From Romboutsia ilealis (GTDB lineage Bacteria; Bacillota; Clostridia; Peptostreptococcales; Peptostreptococcaceae), in the NCBI RefSeq assembly GCF_900015215.1, contig NZ_LN555523.1:2050381-2114380 (forward strand): a stretch of DNA of 64,000 nucleotides, read 5' to 3'. Shown in pieces: positions 39,625 to 50,909 of this stretch. A model generated the notes under the pieces. That model was not told the origin of the DNA. It worked only from the letters and a program-made list of their open reading frames with translations, and made no database searches. Within the stretch, counting starts at the first letter, position 1. Every line of letters starts with the position of its first letter. The position numbers were made by a program, and so were the translations under genes.

Positions 39625-40998
39625 TTATTCACCTTCTAACATTAATTTTGCTTGTATCATTATAGAACATTCTGTTCTTTTCTTTTGCATTTCACAACCT
39701 AATTCATAGGGCTTCATAACGTCTCCATTGAAGTTAGTTGCATTTGCATGACATCCACCTGAGCAGTAGAATTTATTCCAACATTTTTTACAATCTTCTT
39801 TGCTATATACATGAGCATTTTTAAAACTTTCTGTTAAATCATGAGGGAATACTATTTCTTCGTTCATTATGTTAGATAATTTATAATCTTCATTTCCAAC
39901 AAATTGGTGACATGGGTATATATCTCCCTCTGGAGTTATAGCAAGATATTCATTTCCTGCCCCACATCCTGTTATTCTCTTTATTACGCATGGTCCTTGA
40001 TTTAAATCTATCATAAAGTGGAAGAATTTAAAGTCTTTTCCATCTTTCAACATATCTGCATATTTAATTGCTAAATTTTCGTATTCTTCAAATACTTTAG
40101 GCATATCTTCTTTTCTTAATGCATAAGGATTTGATTCATCTCCAACAACCGGTTCAACAGAAGTAAGTGCAAATCCTTCATTTGCAAAGTGCATAACATC
40201 ATTAGAGAAATCTAAATTCTCTCTTGTGAATGTTCCTCTTATATAATAATATTTATCTTTTGGTCTAGTTTCTATAAGCTTTTTAAATTTAGGTAATATA
40301 ATATCATGACTTCCTTTGTCATTCAATGTAGGTCTCATATTATCATTTACTTCTTTTCTACCATCTAAACTTAATACTACATTATGCATATTCTCATTTA
40401 TATACTCTATCTTTTCGTCATCTAATAGTATTCCATTAGTAGTTATAGTAAATCTTATATTTTTGTTATTTTCTTTTTCTACACTTCTTCCATATTCAAC
40501 CAATTGCTTTACTACATCAAAATTCATTAGTGGCTCTCCGCCAAAGAAATCTATTTCTAGGTTTCTTCTATTTCCTGAATTAGCTATTAAGTAATCTATA
40601 GCCGCTTTACCAACTTCAAAGCTCATCATTTGCTTTTCTCCGCCGAAGTCACCTTGTGCAGCAAAACAGTATTTACATTTTAAATTACAGTCATGAGCCA
40701 CATGTAAACATAAAGCTTTAACTACTTTTTTTCTAGCTACGAAACTTGGATGGAACTGATATGTATCCTCTGTGTATAAAAGACCTTCTTCTTCTAATGT
40801 CTTTATTTCATCATAAGCTTCATTTATTTGCTCTACTGTATAATTTTCTTTTAGACTTTCTATTATTTCTTCTTTAGTTTTTTCCTTATATAAGTCAACT
40901 AGATTATAAGCAACTTCATCTACAACATGAACTGCCCCTCCGTTAACATCTAGTACTATATTGTATCCGTTCATTGAGAACTTATGTATCATACTCAT
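39625..40998 (-). CDS. scfB: SCIFF peptide maturase, radical SAM/SPASM thioether synthase
   Basis: 457 aa. N-terminal RRE-like peptide-binding region (about 1-90), radical SAM core with CNLKCKYCFAAQGDFGG (about 103-119) and DFFGGEPLMN, then a SPASM domain with cysteines at GPCVIKRITGCGAG, GDIYPCHQF, CKKCWNKFYCSGGCH and GCEMQ for extra Fe-S clusters. The family installs a Cys-to-Thr thioether bond in the short SCIFF peptide, made in nearly all Clostridia; its biological role is unknown. The precursor gene is at 43958-44101, about 3 kb away rather than adjacent. RBS GGAG precedes the ATG. Confidence 0.93.
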   Translation of the reverse strand: MSMIHKFSMNGYNIVLDVNGGAVHVVDEVAYNLVDLYKEKTKEEIIESLKENYTVEQINEAYDEIKTLEEEGLLYTEDTYQFHPSFVARKKVVKALCLHVAHDCNLKCKYCFAAQGDFGGEKQMMSFEVGKAAIDYLIANSGNRRNLEIDFFGGEPLMNFDVVKQLVEYGRSVEKENNKNIRFTITTNGILLDDEKIEYINENMHNVVLSLDGRKEVNDNMRPTLNDKGSHDIILPKFKKLIETRPKDKYYYIRGTFTRENLDFSNDVMHFANEGFALTSVEPVVGDESNPYALRKEDMPKVFEEYENLAIKYADMLKDGKDFKFFHFMIDLNQGPCVIKRITGCGAGNEYLAITPEGDIYPCHQFVGNEDYKLSNIMNEEIVFPHDLTESFKNAHVYSKEDCKKCWNKFYCSGGCHANATNFNGDVMKPYELGCEMQKKRTECSIMIQAKLMLEGE

Positions 40999-41221
40999 TT
41001 TTCTCTCCTTTACATTATCTATTCGATTTATCTATATCAAAACACACCTTACTCGAATTAAAATTAATCTATTCTTCATTATATAACTTATATAAAGTAT
41101 ACGCAAGATTATTACCAAATTCACCTTTTAACCATTTAATTCTATTTTTTATTATTTTTAAATTTGGTATTTATATAAAATTACTCTATCTTTTACTACT
41201 TAATTATATATAGATAAATAT

Positions 41222-41731
41222 CTAGTTCTTGTCATCTATTTGTTTAAAAAAACTAACTACATTATTTGTTTCGTCACTATGATGATTTTTAACTATATCT
41301 AATATAATCTCATCATCAATAATATCTTTTAAAATTGCATATCCGTAACTACTATGATTATAATAACACTGTATTTTTTTAGATTTTTTCAATTTTTTTA
41401 ATTTACCATTAGTCAATTTATTTAATATAACTATTACAGATTTATCAATTACATTTAATCGTTTAGTAATTTTTCCTATATCATGTAATAAAGCTGACTT
41501 AATTAATATATTTTTATTTTTTAATATTTCTTCATCTTTAATTTCCTTATTATCTATAGTAAATTCTATATCTTTTGCTATTCTGATACTATGCTTTTGT
41601 TCTGATTTAGATAACTTCATGAATAATTCCAATTCTTTACTATTCAATATTTCCTTAGCATAATCATAATCTTTTTTAGTCATCTTATCTGTCACATTAA
41701 CATAAAATTGCTTTACTCTTTTAGGTATCAT
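41222..41731 (-). CDS. HD-domain protein, putative phosphohydrolase
   Basis: 169 aa. His in KHSIRIAKD, His-Asp in SALLHDIGKITKRL, His in YYNHSSYGYAIL and a late Asp in VKNHHSDE fit the HD metal site. No other domain is present. HD proteins of this size hydrolyse nucleotides or phosphate esters; the substrate cannot be told. RBS AGGAG precedes the ATG. Its upstream region contains copy C of the intergenic repeat (41784-41857). Confidence 0.75.
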   Translation of the reverse strand: MIPKRVKQFYVNVTDKMTKKDYDYAKEILNSKELELFMKLSKSEQKHSIRIAKDIEFTIDNKEIKDEEILKNKNILIKSALLHDIGKITKRLNVIDKSVIVILNKLTNGKLKKLKKSKKIQCYYNHSSYGYAILKDIIDDEIILDIVKNHHSDETNNVVSFFKQIDDKN

Positions 41732-41783
41732 GATTATCTCCTTCTGCTATTCATTAAGGATTTTTAGTTTATTATATCAAAAT

Positions 41784-41857
41784 TTTATTTATATTACTTA
41801 CATTTATAATTTATCTAAATTTTTTAAAGTATTATAATATCCTTAAGCGTAAAAAAT
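41784..41857 (-). repeat. Intergenic repeat, copy C (partial)
   Basis: Shares TATTATAATATCCTTAAGCG and the A/T-rich 45 bp beside it with 57190-57260 and 58120-58186. Like them it abuts the T-run of a terminator (that of murJ). The short reading frame present in copies A and B is missing. Confidence 0.65.
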
Positions 41858-41896
41858 GGAGTATTTTAAAACAAGTGTTTATTTTAAAATATCTCC
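41851..41896 (-). terminator. Terminator of murJ
   Basis: GGAGATATTTTAAAA-type stem (minus strand) with a loop of about 9 nt and a run of six T. Confidence 0.8.
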
Positions 41897-41904
41897 ATCT
41901 CCAT

Positions 41905-43452
41905 TTATCTTTTATTAAGCTTTTCTCTAACTTTATCTAAAATTATATTAACTTCATCTACTTTAAGTATTATTATACTTATACCATAAACTATTGCACC
42001 TATTGCTACTGATATTACTAAAGTTATAGCCTCTTTTATAAATCCACTACCTATCAGGTTAGCCATAGTATTATATGTAAATAAAGTTACTACTGCCATT
42101 ATAATACCTGAAATTAAAGACTTAATCATACCTAGTGCTATAGATTTTCCGCCGAAACTACCTATTTTTCTTTTCAGGCTTATAAATAATAATGTTATAG
42201 TAAATAAAGCTGATATACTAGTTGCAAATGCAAGACCTGCAAGTTGCATGTTTGTAAATTTAACAAATAATATGTTAAGTGTTATATTCAAAATCATTGC
42301 TATTACTCCATTTATCATAGGAGTTTTTGTATCCTGTATTGAGTAAAATACTTTTCCCAATATATCTCTAAGACCATATCCTATCATACCAATTGAATAG
42401 AATGTAAGAGCAACAGCTGTCATATGAGTCGCTCTAGCATCAAACTCACCTCTTTGGAATAACAACTTAACAATTGGATTAGCAAGTATTATCGCCCCAA
42501 TAGATATAGGTATAACTAGCAATGTAACTGTATTTACCGATGTTATTATTGATTTATTAAACTGTTCTTTGTTGTTTTCAGATGATAACTTTGACAACAT
42601 AGGATATACAACAGATGATATAGAAACTATAAACATACCCATAACAAACTGATTTAGCTTCGTAGCATAGTTTAATGCCGATATACTACCTTCAACCAAT
42701 GTAGATGCTATAGTTCTATCTACTATAGTATTTATTTGATTAACTGCAACGCCTATTAAAACTGGTGCTATAAGCCAAAGCATTCTCTTAAGATGCTCAT
42801 CTTTTACATCTATGTACGACTTATATCTATATCCTTTTTTCATTGCAAAAGGAAGTTGGAATAAAAATTGAAGTGATAATCCAATTAGAGTACCCCAAGG
42901 CAATAAATAAGGACTTATCTTTACACTTATAATTATTGATGTAATTATAAGAATATTATATGGAACTGGCATAAGACCTGGTATTATAAAATTTTCTTTT
43001 ACTTGTAAGTATGCCATCATAATATAACTCATTCCTAAAAATGCTAATCCTAATATCATTACTCTTGTAAAATAAACTGCTAAACGAAGTGTTTCACCTT
43101 CAAATCCTACCGCAAATATTTTTACTATTTGTGGTGTAAATATTGCTCCTATCGCTGAAAGTAATAAACATATAATTACAACAATATTAAATACATTATT
43201 TGTAAACTTATTAGATGCTTTCTCTCCCTTATTCGCATTTACTTCACAATAAAGTGGAATAAATGCAGTTCCTAGAGATGTACCTATAGCAGTAAATATT
43301 ACTGCTGGTATGTTCATAGCCACTAAAAATGCATCACTAACTCCTGATGCTCCATATGCTGAAGCTAGGGCTAATTCTCTACCAAAGCCTAAGATTTTAG
43401 CAACTAAAGTTGCCGCCATTAATCCTACAGCCGCCTTTGCTACTTTTGACAT
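41905..43452 (-). CDS. murJ: Lipid II flippase MurJ
   Basis: 515 aa, about 14 membrane helices. MviN/MurJ family landmarks: GFGRELALASAYGASGVSDAF near the N-terminus, SLGTAFIPLYCE and LLFQRGEFDARATHMTAVAL. It flips the lipid-linked peptidoglycan precursor to the outer membrane face. RBS GGAG lies before the ATG. It stands between the SCIFF precursor side and the maturase side, separating two genes that normally sit together. Confidence 0.92.
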   Translation of the reverse strand: MSKVAKAAVGLMAATLVAKILGFGRELALASAYGASGVSDAFLVAMNIPAVIFTAIGTSLGTAFIPLYCEVNANKGEKASNKFTNNVFNIVVIICLLLSAIGAIFTPQIVKIFAVGFEGETLRLAVYFTRVMILGLAFLGMSYIMMAYLQVKENFIIPGLMPVPYNILIITSIIISVKISPYLLPWGTLIGLSLQFLFQLPFAMKKGYRYKSYIDVKDEHLKRMLWLIAPVLIGVAVNQINTIVDRTIASTLVEGSISALNYATKLNQFVMGMFIVSISSVVYPMLSKLSSENNKEQFNKSIITSVNTVTLLVIPISIGAIILANPIVKLLFQRGEFDARATHMTAVALTFYSIGMIGYGLRDILGKVFYSIQDTKTPMINGVIAMILNITLNILFVKFTNMQLAGLAFATSISALFTITLLFISLKRKIGSFGGKSIALGMIKSLISGIIMAVVTLFTYNTMANLIGSGFIKEAITLVISVAIGAIVYGISIIILKVDEVNIILDKVREKLNKR

Positions 43453-43637
43453 AATTTTTCTCTCCTATACGCTGTTAAATCTTATTTATTTGATTATACA
43501 CCATTTTAACATAAGATATAATGGTTGATAAAGTATAAACTCATCTTTATATATTAAATATATAGTAATTACATATTTATATTTTATAGTTCATAGACTT
43601 ACTCAACATTAATTAATAATTAAAATTTAACTGAAAT

Positions 43638-43826
43638 TTACTTCTTTTTACTGTCAATTTTATATTCCTTACTTAAATTTTTTATATTATCTAATTCTAG
43701 ATAAGTTACTAGATTTTGTGATGTATTATCTATATCATTTGATATATCAAATAAATTTCCTATAAAAGCATTCCCTAATATTTCAGATGTTAACTCTTCT
43801 ATATTTTTGTTTTTTTTATTCTTCAT
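43638..43826 (-). CDS. Small hypothetical protein
   Basis: 62 aa from ATG at 43826, chosen for AGAGGAGG 7 nt upstream. It has a basic start (MKNKKNKN), an amphipathic middle (EELTSEILGNAFIGNLFDIS) and a lysine-rich tail. No signal peptide, membrane segment or known motif. I do not recognise it. It lies between scfA and murJ. Confidence 0.55.
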   Translation of the reverse strand: MKNKKNKNIEELTSEILGNAFIGNLFDISNDIDNTSQNLVTYLELDNIKNLSKEYKIDSKKK

Positions 43827-43902
43827 AACTATGCCTCCTCTTATTTTGAATATATATATTATTGGCAATAGTTATGGTTATTACTCCCCTATATAATTTA
43901 TA

Positions 43903-43949
43903 ATAAACACAAAAAGACGCCATAGTAATGACGTCTTTTTGTGTTTATC
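43903..43949 (-). terminator. Terminator of scfA
   Basis: AAACACAAAAAGACG pairs with CGTCTTTTTGTGTTT; 9 nt past the scfA stop codon. Confidence 0.85.
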
Positions 43950-43957
43950 ATAAATTA

Positions 43958-44101
43958 TTATCTTTCACACTCTTGGTTTGCAACTGTACAAGAAGTTTTG
44001 CAAGCTGATTGGCAAGAAGTTTGACATTCTCCACATCCACCTTTTGCAGCACTTTCCTTTAAAGTAGCACTAGATAAAGTTTTTACATGTTTCTTTTCCA
44101 T
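43958..44101 (-). CDS. scfA: SCIFF ribosomal peptide precursor (six cysteines in forty-five residues)
   Basis: 47-aa precursor of a sactipeptide-like product. It opens MEKKHVKTLSSATLKESAAK, the conserved leader, then has six cysteines in the pattern C-x2-C-x3-C-x3-C-x3-C-x6-C, with threonines between them that can receive the thioether. RBS GGAGG lies 8-9 nt before the ATG. The maturase ScfB is encoded at 39625-40998. Usually scfA is directly upstream of scfB; here a small hypothetical gene, murJ and an HD gene lie between. The gene has its own terminator. Confidence 0.93.
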   Translation of the reverse strand: MEKKHVKTLSSATLKESAAKGGCGECQTSCQSACKTSCTVANQECER

Positions 44102-44168
44102 ACTTAAGTTCCTCCTACTCAAAAGTTTCTTAACTGATTATATCATATAATTTTCTAAATGTGGAATA

Positions 44169-44531
44169 TTATTTAAAGTTTACACCTAAAACTCCGCCTA
44201 TACCACCAGCTAAAGATACTAGCAATATTTTATATAATATATCCATTTCAAATTCAAAGCTATCTTTAGCTAAAAATACTATTAATGTAAGACATACTAT
44301 ATACATAAGACCAACTAGTAGGCCATATATAAGACCTTTTTCTTTTATCTTCTTTGATGCATAAAATCCACCAAATGCTGATGATGCTGTAGTTATTGCT
44401 GATGATGCTACAGCTATAGAATTTCCTGATAAATTAGTAAAAGTAAGGGCTAAGTTATATATTAATAGTGTTGCTAGTGTTAATATGTACGAATATCCTA
44501 AGCCCTTTAGAATATGATTTGCTTTATCCAT
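44169..44531 (-). CDS. TIGR04086-family membrane protein
   Basis: 120 aa, four membrane helices (about 10-30, 38-60, 68-88, 96-116). The pattern YSYILTLATLLIYNLALTF, GGFYASKKIKEKGLIYGLLVG and LAGGIGGVLGVN fits TIGR04086, a conserved clostridial protein of unknown function often near yajC and scfA, as here. RBS GGGGAGG precedes the ATG. Confidence 0.8.
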   Translation of the reverse strand: MDKANHILKGLGYSYILTLATLLIYNLALTFTNLSGNSIAVASSAITTASSAFGGFYASKKIKEKGLIYGLLVGLMYIVCLTLIVFLAKDSFEFEMDILYKILLVSLAGGIGGVLGVNFK

Positions 44532-44601
44532 AAAAAATACCTCCCCTCAAATATATACTCGTTAATATATATTCAAGAAAAGGTACAAACATTACTATTT
44601 A

Positions 44602-44904
44602 TTATGCTTCTTTAGATTCTTTAGATTCAACAGTTCCTATAGCCCATTTTTCAAATGGTACTTTAGTTCTGTTTGGTCCTATTTCTAATATTACAGCATT
44701 TTCTTCAACCTTAGCAACGTGAGCTATTATACCACCTATAGTAGTAACCTTATCTCCAACGCTTAAGTTTTCTCTCATCTCTTTTAACATTTTATCTTTT
44801 TTCTTTTGTGGTCTTATAAGTAAGAAATAAAATACTCCAAATACTGCAACCCACATAAGTAATCCCATGATCATCTGTTGTGTTTGTGCACTCATCTGTT
44901 CCAC
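44602..44904 (-). CDS. yajC: YajC, Sec translocase accessory subunit
   Basis: 100 aa. One membrane helix (about 10-30), then RPQKKKDKMLKEM and LSVGDKVTTIGGIIAHV. It associates with SecDF. RBS GGAGTG. It is directly downstream of tgt, the usual order tgt-yajC. Confidence 0.95.
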   Translation of the reverse strand: MEQMSAQTQQMIMGLLMWVAVFGVFYFLLIRPQKKKDKMLKEMRENLSVGDKVTTIGGIIAHVAKVEENAVILEIGPNRTKVPFEKWAIGTVESKESKEA

Positions 44905-44979
44905 TCCTTCAAAGTTTATAATTATTTTAATATATAATATTATATATTAAAATAATTATAATTAATAGTATATTTTAAT

Positions 44980-46119
<1,140 letters not shown>

Positions 46120-46147
46120 CTAGTCTTTTGTTTATCTATATTGAAAT

Positions 46148-46645
46148 TTATATATTTGCTGTATCTAAAGTTTTGTCATCTTCTATAGGGTCTTTATCAT
46201 CTGTAATATCATCATCACTGTCATAATGTATACTTGTTATATTCAGATTGCTGTTATCTTTTGTTAATAAATATTTTCTTATTATAAATAATCCGGCTAT
46301 TGCAATTACGCCTAATAATACTTCTGACATACCTCCACTTTTCGGAAGTAGTATCATCTTTCTTGCTATTGCATATAATAAAACTTCTATTATTGTTCCT
46401 GGTATATGCAAAGATAGCATAACCACAAATTCTAAAGCTATAACTAAAAGAAGTATTTGTGCTAGTATATCATTTAATTGACTGTATGCAACAGGAATCT
46501 GATATTCAACGATATATGCAGTCCATATCGTTCTTAGAACGTCTATTGTTCCTAAAAATACTGCTATTAAAACTACCATGGCTAATATTGATTCAAATAT
46601 ATACGCTACTCTTAGTGATATATTACTTTTATCTATATTTTTCAT
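46148..46645 (-). CDS. Four-helix membrane protein, possibly PsiE-like
   Basis: 165 aa. Four membrane helices (about 12-32, 55-78, 84-98, 105-122), then an acidic tail (SDDDITDDKDPIEDD). The pattern LALEFVVMLSLHIPGTIIEV, LLYAIARKMIL resembles the PsiE (phosphate-starvation-inducible) fold, but the match is from memory and weak. It sits between queA and tgt in a housekeeping cluster. RBS GGGGG. Confidence 0.6.
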   Translation of the reverse strand: MKNIDKSNISLRVAYIFESILAMVVLIAVFLGTIDVLRTIWTAYIVEYQIPVAYSQLNDILAQILLLVIALEFVVMLSLHIPGTIIEVLLYAIARKMILLPKSGGMSEVLLGVIAIAGLFIIRKYLLTKDNSNLNITSIHYDSDDDITDDKDPIEDDKTLDTANI

Positions 46646-46672
46646 AGTTCCCCCTATATATTCTCTATTTAA

Positions 46673-47716
46673 CTATTTTACAATCATAGCATCTCCAAAA
46701 CTAAAGAATCTATATCTTTCTTTTACAGCCGCTTCATAAGCATTTAGCACATTCTCTTTGCTAGAAAGCGCACTCACTAACATAATTAATGTTGATTCTG
46801 GTAAATGAAAATTAGTTATAAGTTTATCTACCATTTTGAATTTATATCCTGGATAAATAAATATATTAGTCCATCCGCTAGTTTCTTCTATTATCCCGTC
46901 TTCATTAGTTGCTGATTCTACTGTTCTACAACTAGTTGTTCCTACACAAACTACGTTATGTCCATTTTTCTTAGCATTATTTATCTTTTGTGCAGCTTCT
47001 TTATCAACCATATAATATTCTGAATGCATCTCATGTTCTAATACATTATCAACCTTAACTGGTCTAAAAGTTCCAAGTCCTACATGAAGGGTTACAAATG
47101 CTATATCTACGCCCTTATCCTTTATTTGTTGAAGCAATTCTTCAGTAAAGTGAAGACCTGCTGTCGGTGCTGCTGCGGAACCATTATGCTTAGAGTAAAC
47201 AGTTTGATATCTTTCTCTTTCTTCTAATCTTTCTGTTATATATGGAGGTAGTGGCATATTTCCAAGTTCATCTAAAACTTCCTCAAATATTCCTTCATAA
47301 TGGAATTTGATTATTCTAGAACCTTCTTCAGCTAAACCTACTACTTCTCCTATAAGCTTTCCATTTCCAAAAGAAAACTTAGTTCCTATTTTCGCTCTTT
47401 TACCTGGCTTTACTAATGCTTGCCAAGTATCTTCTTCAGTTCTTTTTAATAATAAGAATTCTATCTTACCACCTGTGTCTACTTTTTCACCTATAAGCCT
47501 TGCCGGTATTACTCTAGTATTGTTAAGTACTAAGCAGTCTCCAGGATTTAGATAATCTATTACATTTTTGAATGTTTTATGTTCAATTTCTCCAGTTTCT
47601 TTGTCTAGTACCATTAATTTAGAACTTGATCTATCTAATATAGGTACTTGAGCAATTAACTCTTCTGGTAAGTCAAAATAAAAGTCGCTTGTTTTCAATT
47701 TAAACTTCCTTTCCAA
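46673..47716 (-). CDS. queA: S-adenosylmethionine:tRNA ribosyltransferase-isomerase
   Basis: 347 aa. It moves the ribosyl group of SAM onto preQ1 in tRNA to make epoxyqueuosine. Motifs: [60 protein letters not shown]. The CDS is full length with ATG after GGAAGT. Its partner tgt follows downstream. Confidence 0.97.
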   Translation of the reverse strand: MERKFKLKTSDFYFDLPEELIAQVPILDRSSSKLMVLDKETGEIEHKTFKNVIDYLNPGDCLVLNNTRVIPARLIGEKVDTGGKIEFLLLKRTEEDTWQALVKPGKRAKIGTKFSFGNGKLIGEVVGLAEEGSRIIKFHYEGIFEEVLDELGNMPLPPYITERLEERERYQTVYSKHNGSAAAPTAGLHFTEELLQQIKDKGVDIAFVTLHVGLGTFRPVKVDNVLEHEMHSEYYMVDKEAAQKINNAKKNGHNVVCVGTTSCRTVESATNEDGIIEETSGWTNIFIYPGYKFKMVDKLITNFHLPESTLIMLVSALSSKENVLNAYEAAVKERYRFFSFGDAMIVK

Positions 47717-47875
47717 AATTTTATACAGTTACCATAATAACAAAAAAAGTATATTTTTTCTATACACCTATTAAATATATATTGTGTGTATTTTTTAGAA
47801 ATTATAACATTTTACCTTGTTATATCAAAATTAAAGTAACTTCAAAATTATTGTATTATATTTTATGTCTATGTT

Positions 47876-48892
47876 TTATTTTGTAGGATAAGGTATATTA
47901 AGATGATCATATGCTAATGGCATAGCTATTCTTCCTCTTGGGCCTCTATTTATAAATCCTAACTGAAGTAAATATGGTTCATAAACATCTTCTATAGTAT
48001 TTCTGTCTTCTCCTATAGATGCTGCTAGTGTGTCAAGTCCAACCGGACCTCCTCTAAACTTTTGTATTATAGTCATTAAAAGTTTTTCATCTACATAATC
48101 AAGTCCTAAACTATCTACACCTAATAACTCTAATGCTTTATTGGCAACATCATCAGTTATATTACCATCTGCTCTAACTTGAGCATAATCTCTTACTCTC
48201 TTTAAAAGTCTATTTGCTATTCTTGGTGTTCCTCTTGAACGTCTTGCTATTTCAGTTGCTCCACCTATTTGTATTTTTGCACCTAAAATTTCTGAGGATC
48301 TTACTACTATCTTAGCTAATTCATCAACTGTATAATAATCTAGTTTACATATAACTCCAAATCTATCTCTAAGTGGGTTTGTAAGCATACCAGCTCTAGT
48401 TGTTGCGCCTATCAATGTAAACTTAGGTAAATCAAGTCTTATACTTCTTGCCGATGGACCTTTTCCTATTATTATATCTAAACAAAAGTCTTCCATAGCT
48501 GAATATAAAACTTCTTCCACACTTCTATTTATACGATGTATTTCATCTATAAATAACACATCATTTTCACTTAAATTTGTAAGTATTGCTGCTAAATCTC
48601 CAGCACGTTCTATTGCTGGACCCGATGTTATTCTTAAATTTACACCCATCTCATTAGCTATTATACTTGCTAAGGTTGTTTTTCCTAATCCAGGAGGTCC
48701 GTATAAAAGAACATGATCAAGTTGTTCATTTCTACTTTTTGCAGCTTCTATAAATATCTTAAGCTGCTCTTTTGCTTTTTCTTGACCTAAATAATCCTCT
48801 AAAGATTTTGGTCTTAAACTATTTTCAACATCTACATCTTCATTTTGCATCGTTGATGTTATTATTCTATCTTCATCTTGAAAATCAAACAT
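47876..48892 (-). CDS. ruvB: Holliday junction branch-migration ATPase RuvB
   Basis: 338 aa, full length. Walker [12 protein letters not shown], Walker B FIDEIHR, sensor GATTRAGML, arginine finger region LRDRFG and C-terminal winged helix with [10 protein letters not shown]. With RuvA it drives branch migration. It is 17 nt downstream of ruvA. Confidence 0.98.
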   Translation of the reverse strand: MFDFQDEDRIITSTMQNEDVDVENSLRPKSLEDYLGQEKAKEQLKIFIEAAKSRNEQLDHVLLYGPPGLGKTTLASIIANEMGVNLRITSGPAIERAGDLAAILTNLSENDVLFIDEIHRINRSVEEVLYSAMEDFCLDIIIGKGPSARSIRLDLPKFTLIGATTRAGMLTNPLRDRFGVICKLDYYTVDELAKIVVRSSEILGAKIQIGGATEIARRSRGTPRIANRLLKRVRDYAQVRADGNITDDVANKALELLGVDSLGLDYVDEKLLMTIIQKFRGGPVGLDTLAASIGEDRNTIEDVYEPYLLQLGFINRGPRGRIAMPLAYDHLNIPYPTK

Positions 48893-48909
48893 TAAAACTC
48901 ATCTCCTTT

Positions 48910-49512
48910 CTATCTTAAGGATTTACTCATTATATAAGTTAATGATTTCTTTATTATATCTTCTGTATTTAATCCATCCTTTTTACAATTATCAACTGCT
49001 TCTTTAGCTTCTGATGATGAGTATCCAAGTGCTACTAACGCATCTACTGCTTCATCTTTAGATACAGCTATTGGTTCACTTGAAAGTAATGTCGGTTCAA
49101 ACTCAACATTATTTTTATCGACTTTATCTTTTAATTCAAGTACTATTCTCTCTGCTGTTTTTTTACCTACACCTGGTGCTTTAGAAAGTTTTGATACATC
49201 CTCACTTAATATATATGCACCAAGCTGTCCTGGGGATGCAAATGATAATATGGATAAACCTACTTTAGGTCCTATTTTTGATACTGAAGTCAAAAGTTCA
49301 AACATCTTCATTTCTTCTTTAGTAGCAAATCCACAAAGACTCATATCATCTTCTCTTACTATTAATTTAGTATAAATTTTTGCCATACTTCCTAAATGTA
49401 AGTCTTTTATAGTATTACTAGATACATTTATTTTATATCCTATATTGTTATTGTCTATTACTACATAATCTAAGTTAATTTCTTCTACCGTTCCTTTTAT
49501 ATAACTATACAT
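48910..49512 (-). CDS. ruvA: Holliday junction DNA-binding protein RuvA
   Basis: 200 aa: OB fold (about 1-65), helix-hairpin-helix pair (VSKIGPKVGLSIL and APGVGKKTAERIV), and the flexible C-terminal domain that binds RuvB (about 150-200). It overlaps ruvC by 8 bp. Confidence 0.97.
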   Translation of the reverse strand: MYSYIKGTVEEINLDYVVIDNNNIGYKINVSSNTIKDLHLGSMAKIYTKLIVREDDMSLCGFATKEEMKMFELLTSVSKIGPKVGLSILSFASPGQLGAYILSEDVSKLSKAPGVGKKTAERIVLELKDKVDKNNVEFEPTLLSSEPIAVSKDEAVDALVALGYSSSEAKEAVDNCKKDGLNTEDIIKKSLTYIMSKSLR

Positions 49513-50014
49513 AACTTCCCCCTATATTCTTTAGAGTTTTTTCTAACTTATTAGCATGCGCATGACAAATTGCCACTGCCAAGGCATCTGCTACGTCATC
49601 TGGTTTTGGTACTTTTTTTAGATTTAAAAACGATGTAACCATTTGCTGTACTTGAGCTTTTTGTGCTCTTCCGTATCCAACTACACCTTGCTTTACTTGT
49701 AAAGGTGTATATTCATAAACAGGTTTATTATTATGAGCACAAGCAAGCATGGTAACTCCTCTCGCTTGAGCAACTGTAATTGCTGTCTTTACATTTTTAT
49801 TAAAGAACAACTCTTCTATGCCCACTTCATCTATGTTGTAATTTTTTATAAGCATATCTATTCCCTTGTAAACAAGTTCTAATCTTTTTAATACATCCAT
49901 TCCTGCAGGAGTAGTTACTGCTCCATAATCTATTACTTTAAATTTACTATTTTTATATTCTATTATTCCATATCCAACTATTGCTATTCCTGGGTCTATA
50001 CCTAGTATTATCAA
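49505..50014 (-). CDS. ruvC: Holliday junction resolvase RuvC
   Basis: 169 aa. Catalytic acids: Asp in ILGIDPGIAIVGYG, Glu in VGIEELFFNKN, and the Asp pair in KPDDVADALAVAICH. It cuts Holliday junctions and heads the ruvC-ruvA-ruvB operon. Confidence 0.97.
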   Translation of the reverse strand: MIILGIDPGIAIVGYGIIEYKNSKFKVIDYGAVTTPAGMDVLKRLELVYKGIDMLIKNYNIDEVGIEELFFNKNVKTAITVAQARGVTMLACAHNNKPVYEYTPLQVKQGVVGYGRAQKAQVQQMVTSFLNLKKVPKPDDVADALAVAICHAHANKLEKTLKNIGGSYV

Positions 50015-50130
50015 AGTGTCAGCTTCCTCCTAAAAAATTTTTATTTATCTATATCAATAATAATATATATTTTTACATAATATGCAAAACTTACGTTCTA
50101 ATATATTATATCATAAGTTTTTATATACAC

Positions 50131-50160
50131 AAAAAAACAACCTTATATTAGGTTGTTTTT
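50131..50160 (-). terminator. Terminator of the bofC-like gene
   Basis: AAAAACAACCT, 6-nt loop, AGGTTGTTTTT directly after the stop codon. Confidence 0.88.
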
Positions 50161-50161
50161 A

Positions 50162-50764
50162 TTAACTTCCGAAACTTTCAAGTCTTGAATATGCATCATC
50201 TTGAGTATCAACTACTACACCTTTTTGAATTTCTTCTTGAACTGACTGTGGCAAAGAATCTAATTTTATTTCCGTATTTTCGATTAGCTCTCGCTTTCCA
50301 TTTATATCATATTTATAAAGTCCTATAAATCCATCTTCTACTTCTAAAGAATATTTATTACTTCTTGATACATCATTTAAAGGAGCTTTTTCCGATAATA
50401 CGATTTCATGTTGTGTTATACTATCAATCTCTTTATCTGGATATTTTTCAGATAAGTATGTTCGTATTTCTTCTTTTGTTTTATCAAGTAATTCTTCCGG
50501 TACAATTCCTATCATACTAGGCTCTGAATTTATTAAACTTCCTTCTTCACTACGATTGTATAACCAAATCTCACAATTCTCACTTAATTCAAATGAATCT
50601 TTAGTTTTTTCATTTTCTTCATTTATTATTTCATTATTAAATGCTGGTTTCTCTTCTACTTTTCTAGTTTTTATCCCTACATAAATACCTCCACTCAGTA
50701 CTAATATTCCAGTTAATATTAATATAGGTGTCTTCCATTGGAAGGGCTCTTTTCTCTCGAACAT
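50162..50764 (-). CDS. BofC-like sporulation protein
   Basis: 200 aa. Membrane anchor at about 14-31 followed by an extracytoplasmic part. The last 60 residues (YSLEVEDGFIGLYKYDINGK onward) match the BofC C-terminal domain pattern. In B. subtilis BofC, in the intermembrane space of the forespore, restrains the SpoIVB signalling protease that controls sigma-K. The neighbourhood with ruvCAB matches the order seen in other spore formers. The middle part (about 60-130) is weakly conserved. RBS GGAGG precedes the ATG. Confidence 0.75.
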   Translation of the reverse strand: MFERKEPFQWKTPILILTGILVLSGGIYVGIKTRKVEEKPAFNNEIINEENEKTKDSFELSENCEIWLYNRSEEGSLINSEPSMIGIVPEELLDKTKEEIRTYLSEKYPDKEIDSITQHEIVLSEKAPLNDVSRSNKYSLEVEDGFIGLYKYDINGKRELIENTEIKLDSLPQSVQEEIQKGVVVDTQDDAYSRLESFGS

Positions 50765-50909
50765 ATAAATAACCTCCTTATATCAAATATTGTTTCCATA
50801 ACCTATATTTTTATACATTTTATCCAAATATTAGTATTTTTTGTTTCACTATTAATAATATATACATATTATAAGATATATTTTGAATATAATCTTAGGG
50901 GGTGATAGT

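Noticed and set aside
47717-47875. Possible preQ1 riboswitch before queA
   Set aside because: No preQ1 aptamer consensus is visible upstream of queA or tgt; the region is plain A/T-rich.
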